A stretch of 64,000 nucleotides of DNA from assembly GCA_000507305.1 (NCBI GenBank), contig DF240163.1, forward strand, positions 1 through 64,000, given 5' to 3'. The position numbers and the translations under genes are program-made. Shown in pieces: positions 60,240 through 64,000 of the stretch. This DNA is from Breviolum minutum Mf 1.05b.01. Its lineage: Eukaryota > Sar > Dinophyceae > Suessiales > Symbiodiniaceae. Below the pieces are notes generated by a model. The model was not told the origin of the DNA. It did not search any database and saw only the letters and a program-made list of their open reading frames with translations. How positions within the stretch are numbered: the first letter of the stretch is position 1; every line of letters begins with the position of its first letter.

Positions 60240-61382
60240 TCACAGGCGCTTAAGCTGCTCCTGCACAGAGCTGCAATCGCCACCAAACATAGCAATGCCC
60301 CACGTCACCACACTTCCATCACCTAAGATGGCACAAAAGGCACGGTCTGTTCCTTGAAGTTGCTTCACATTCCTTAACTGATGTTGCACCTGTCTGCTAT
60401 CAGCTCCATAGTCTGAATCACCCCAGGTAACAACAGATCCATCTGAAAGGATGGCAGCAAATGCCCGGTCAGTACTGCTGATGTCCACCACTTTTATCAG
60501 TTGACCTTGCACGGAACTGCTATCACCACCATGCACTCCATGCCCCCAGGTCACGACTGACCCATCTGTTTTTAAAGCAGCAAAAGCTGTACTGGTAGCA
60601 TGGACGCTGCACACATCAGTGAGTTGATCCTGGACCTCAAGGTAGTCACCACCCATACCTGGATTGCCCCAGGCCACCACTGTTCCATTGCCAAGTAAGG
60701 CAGCAAAAGCCCATGCAGCAGCTCTAATGTCTTTGACGTTTTGAAGTTTATGAACGGTTTCTGCATATGGCACCCTCACATCCCCACCTAAAAACTCCAC
60801 ACCCCAGGCCACGACACCTCCTGTCTCAAGAATAGCTGCAAATGACTGGCGTGATGCCACAAATGACTGTGCTAGTATCACCTTCGGGTATACTTCCCCA
60901 TGTGATAACTTTTCCATCCGACCTCACTGCTGCGAAAGCTTCCACGGTTCCTACCACACTGTGCACCTTGATCAAGTCAGCGTTTACAGCTGAGCTGTCA
61001 CCACCACCTTCAGGATCTCCCCAAGTCATAACGGTACCATCTGAAAGAATGAGTGCTAAGGCACAACTTGTTGCAGACAGATCCACCACATCCAGATCAG
61101 ATGCGACGTTTGGATATAATTTTTCATATTGTCCTCCCCAGTGTACCACTTGTCCATTGTTGGTGAGGGCAGCAAAGGATAAATCATTTATCAAACAGCT
61201 GTAGGCGGCTACAACCTTCTTAACATCTTTTAGTTGGTCTTGAACATCATTGCTATCACCTCCCTTACCTTCATGACCCCAAGTGATGACGCCACTATGG
61301 CACCACAAGGCAAAGGCACCACACGTCGAAACCAGCTGTGGCAATTGGACGATGGCACTCACGGGGGCCCAACCATCTATTC
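60240..61382 (-). CDS. RCC1-like repeat protein (nine ~41-residue units)
   Basis: Two minus frames, 61382-60940 and 60845-60240, together encode about nine units of the form AFAAILSDGSVVTWGD followed by G(G/A)DSxxVQxQLxxV. This is the RCC1/ATS1-like beta-propeller repeat that is abundant in dinoflagellate proteins. The second frame ends at TGA 60242-60240, right after a unit; a CCT|GTGAAT there could instead be a donor. The first exon begins at a CTGCAG acceptor (IDGWAPVSAIVQLPQLV), so a 5' exon is missing. The two frames overlap in a degenerate unit (60846-60939). Treating that 94-bp segment as a GC-AG intron gives VHSVVGTVE+SFAAIL with perfect repeat spacing; the alternative is a frameshifting deletion. 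The propeller is presumably a binding scaffold; no catalytic residues are visible. Confidence 0.75.
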
Positions 61383-61468
61383 CTGCAGCTTCTAAGGTAA
61401 GCGATGGTTCTAAGCAATGGCCATGTCCATCAAATAGTTTCCTGTTTCACACTTCAAGCCAACTGCAG

Positions 61469-61752
61469 GCGGTTTCTTTCATGAGTTCGTAAAACACATA
61501 CGAATACAATTGAAAGATATTGAAAGTATAGATGGAAAATTAAGAAAACTAAAGTTACAAGCGGAACGCCTTCTATTCCCTAAACACCAAGCGTCAAAAA
61601 GCCCTGCTGGAAAGCCTTCTGCGCTGCAATTTTCAAAAATCTCCAAACCTGTCGATCGTTTCGATACCGATAAAATACTCGAGGTTGATGGTAGCACAGG
61701 CTCGCACCGTCCACTGGGAAAAAAACTACATATGGCCAACTACATTGGATGA
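61469..61752 (+). CDS. Possible plus-strand exon, lysine-rich
   Basis: After a CTGCAG acceptor a plus frame reads FFHEFVKHIRIQLKDIESID, KLRKLKLQAERLLFPKHQAS and PVDRFDTDKILEVDGSTGSH to a TGA. It uses TTA, ATA and AGA codons freely, unlike neighbouring genes, which hints at a mobile-element or foreign fragment. Its 5' exons would have to overlap the minus-strand RCC1-like gene, so it may be a fragment only. Confidence 0.3.
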
Positions 61753-61783
61753 CATTTTGGCCAACTGATGTCCATGCGCATGG

Positions 61784-61796
61784 CTTGAGCCAAGTG
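61784..61796 (-). other. Spliced-leader-like sequence upstream of the RCC1-like gene
   Basis: On the minus strand CACTTGGCTCAAG matches the 3' end of the dinoflagellate spliced leader over ten exact bases plus two of the next three. It is followed after two bases by ATGCGCATGG. The short frame that starts there reaches TAG after 13 codons unless spliced at AAT|GTAGTT. It may be a relic leader or chance. Confidence 0.25.
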
Positions 61797-61799
61797 ATA

Positions 61800-62689
61800 C
61801 TTGGACATATCGCTTGAGATGCAGTGATTTGCTGTTTCTGCTTGGCATGTCCCTCACAATGCCCTGGAAAGTTCCGCATCTTCATAAGCTCACACACCTC
61901 CCAAAAGAAACATCCCATCATCTTCCATGTTCGACACAAATGCTGAACAGTGATGGTGGATGATTGACGACTAAATGACCACTAAATGCAGACCAAGGTC
62001 CCAAAGGACAGGAGTCCAAATGCCGCCAGTCCTTGGATTTGATGTTCAAAATCTATCTTCTGGAAATTTGTGAATCCCAAGAGCTTCAGCTTCACGTTGC
62101 GTCTTAGACTACTTCATGTGAATTGTTTTCATGTCACATTTCTCTACAAATTTGCGGGCCTTCACCAAGATCCCTCCAGGTCTAGGGCTTCCAAAGTACC
62201 AAATCAAGTTGAAGATCTTGAGTGCTTGTAGCATTGGGACATTGATTGCCAAGATCACATCTGATTCTGCTTGCTCCACGTTGAGTCACATTCAGTTTTT
62301 AGAAATTTGTGCGCTTGGTGTATCAACGATGGAGACGCTCAAGTCCTTTCAGAATAACATACCATGTTTATATACTGTAACTGTACAGTAATTATATATG
62401 TGCAACGGCTAATCCTTACACTCTCCGTTCGGAACTTTCGAAGAGTTGGGGTACCAAAATGTGCCAACTCCCAGTGTGATCATCCAAGAATCGTTGAAAG
62501 AAAGCACTGCTTTGGAGAGGGTCATCCCTCCAAATGCCATCAGGTGATTGAAGACACCCTGGCATCCACCGTGCAATGCCGGGTGATTCCAACCCTCTAC
62601 AGCAGGGGTCGTGGATAAACTTTCACGTGGACTGTTGATAAAAGGAAGGTTCGTACTTAGTTAGAACATGTTAAAACAATGTAAAACGT
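61800..62689. other. Unassigned stretch
   Basis: A plus frame at 62131-62391 is open but lacks support. Nothing else was seen. Confidence 0.3.
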
Positions 62690-62860
62690 GCTACGAGGGT
62701 CAACTGGGTCAGTTTTTGCATCATTTTGCCACCATGTTTGTATTCCACCCATGCCTATCACCCCTTCGTGGAAGCACTCCACCAGTGCTTGCCGCACGTC
62801 CTGTCGGAATCCATCTATGGCTATGGCTATAGGCATGATGAGAGAAGTAACTTCGGCCAT
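62690..62860 (-). CDS. Probable exon, unknown enzyme-like protein
   Basis: An ATG at 62860 opens a frame reading MAEVTSLIMPIAIAIDGFRQ, DVRQALVECFHEGVIGMGGI and QTWWQNDAKTDPVDP. The regular alternation and tryptophan pair look like a folded soluble domain. A plus frame (HVLSESIYGYGYRHDERSN) is also open over the same bases, but I prefer the minus strand because it agrees with the neighbours. The ATG may be internal to a longer exon that starts upstream. Confidence 0.4.
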
Positions 62861-62899
62861 GCACGGTATTTCCAAGATGATCAACCTAGGGTGTTTCCT

Positions 62900-64000
62900 G
62901 ACATTGGAGTTTTTACTAATGACTCACATAGATCTTTCAATACAAGTGGAGGGTACAGAAAGGGATCTGGAAACCCATGCCAGCCATCCAGATTGGAAAG
63001 TTGACTCTGATGGACATCCAATTTAATTGATTTCAATTTTGTTATTTGATATTTGTGCGGTCACTGGCTTGAGGAGCCGTTGACGACTCGGACACAACAG
63101 CCGGACCATTGAGACCCTGACAGCATTGGAGAAGGCAACCGAGAAGTGCAACACCTTTGGGCGGAGTGATGCAGGACCCAGGAGCTTGGTGTCGATTCAA
63201 TGTACATATGTTTTGAAGAATTAGTAAACAATCACAGCAATAAACAATTCACCCATACCTACATTGTCTCTTGGAAATGGGTGCACTGTTTTAACAATTC
63301 TTTAGCAGCATCATGAAGGTATAGAGGTTGGATGTGAGTGTTTCCTTCCATTGAGGGCAAGGCTGAAATCATCCAAATCCATTGCTTGGCTGCTTGGGAC
63401 CCAATGGTATTTGTGGTATTCGAACGATTGATCCTTCAAAGAAAAACCCAAACCCTGGATTTGCTGATTTGCTTGGCCTTGCTATACTATGTTTTGTCCA
63501 ACATCTAGCTTGTTGTACATGTTTTACTAACCAACTAATGGTTTAGTTGGATCTAACAAGTGTCAAAGGCAACTCAACACAGGAACACCTGCCGAGGCAC
63601 GGCAAAGACCTGAAGCAAAAACCCAGGGCATAGCTGTGTCGACGCCATGGCTGACAGGTGGACTCTCAGGAAGGTGGGTTTTGTGCAAGAAGTTCATGAC
63701 ACGTTCACCCATACGGGGTCGGTTTCCTTCCAAATGGGAGGGATTTGACATTGTCAATGTTTCAATGTTGAAGATACTTCACAATTACTTGGCTTTTTTC
63801 AAAACCCCGGTCAAGACATGCAAAACAAATTCAGATCCTCTCATGTAATGTACAAAACAGAATCTTCCTCGATGATGGGTTGCCCTGTACAGTTGCCGGT
63901 TTCATCCAGATCTTGCGTGAACCCCTTTTATCACGGGACCAAATATCGTGAATGAAGACCATTCCATGATGTCACTGAGCCAAAATCGAGGCGGAAAGCG
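62900..64000. other. Window end, one weak exon candidate
   Basis: A minus frame at 63566-63740 (HLEGNRPRMGERVMNFLHKT, HLPESPPVSHGVDTAMPW) is protein-like but competes with a plus frame over the same bases. Nothing else was recognised. Confidence 0.3.

Noticed and set aside
60842..61204. 120-codon plus-strand frame opposite the RCC1-like gene
   Set aside because: Antisense shadow of the repeats.
1..64000. Telomere repeats, rRNA, tRNA and long terminal repeats
   Set aside because: I scanned by eye for TTTAGGG arrays, tRNA arms and paired long repeats and saw none. A covariance-model or repeat search would be needed to exclude them formally.

Overview
This window is eukaryotic nuclear DNA and most likely comes from a dinoflagellate, plausibly a symbiodiniacean or a relative. 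Four observations support this. First, there is a gene built from about nine copies of a ~41-residue RCC1-like unit of the AFAAILSDGSVVTWGD type (60240-61382), a family typical of dinoflagellate proteomes. Second, a ubiquitin-like protein and an ankyrin protein are split into many small exons. Third, many introns use GC or even GA in place of GT at the donor, with AG|G at both borders. Fourth, genes are sparse, intron-rich and nearly all on one strand, with abundant microsatellites. I see no bacterial operon, CRISPR, phage, tRNA or rRNA features. The species is not determinable by eye.

Layout. 0-3 kb: A-rich low-complexity DNA, then a minus-strand acidic repeat protein carrying a 54-bp tandem array whose frame is shifted by a 20-bp partial duplication. 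3.4-4.8 kb and 15.6-17.5 kb: two direct copies of a segmental duplication; the second has a much expanded TAC/TCC microsatellite. 5.4-12.9 kb: a large minus-strand gene, apparently with an N-terminal multi-pass membrane part and a C-terminal ankyrin part. Its last eight introns can be placed to the base by reading phase and the ankyrin consensus. 13.0-14.5 kb: a second minus-strand membrane-protein gene. 22.1-25.7 kb: a minus-strand gene of unknown family, with six consecutive exons placed by phase. 30.9-31.8 kb: an intronless VTT-domain (TMEM41/VMP1/DedA-like) membrane protein. 38.4-39.4 kb: a compact three-exon ubiquitin-like protein. 40-46 kb: scattered exons of unknown genes. 47.2-50.6 kb: a PAS-domain gene. 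51-52.9 kb: a polytopic membrane protein with an (ATC)n tract. 54.7-59 kb: probable exons only. 60.2-61.4 kb: the RCC1-like gene. 62.7 kb: one convincing exon.

Almost every confidently oriented gene lies on the minus strand, which fits the unidirectional gene arrays known from dinoflagellates. The most interesting signals are: (i) GA-AG and GC-AG introns flanked by matching AG|GC or G|GA direct repeats; (ii) four candidate introns of only 37-47 nt; (iii) a ~100-bp terminal-inverted-repeat element present twice; (iv) the frame-switching 54-bp array; (v) an RCC1-like repeat copy that looks converted into intron or broken by a frameshift. Exon models come from reading phase, splice motifs and protein-family pattern only; no alignment or transcript evidence was available.
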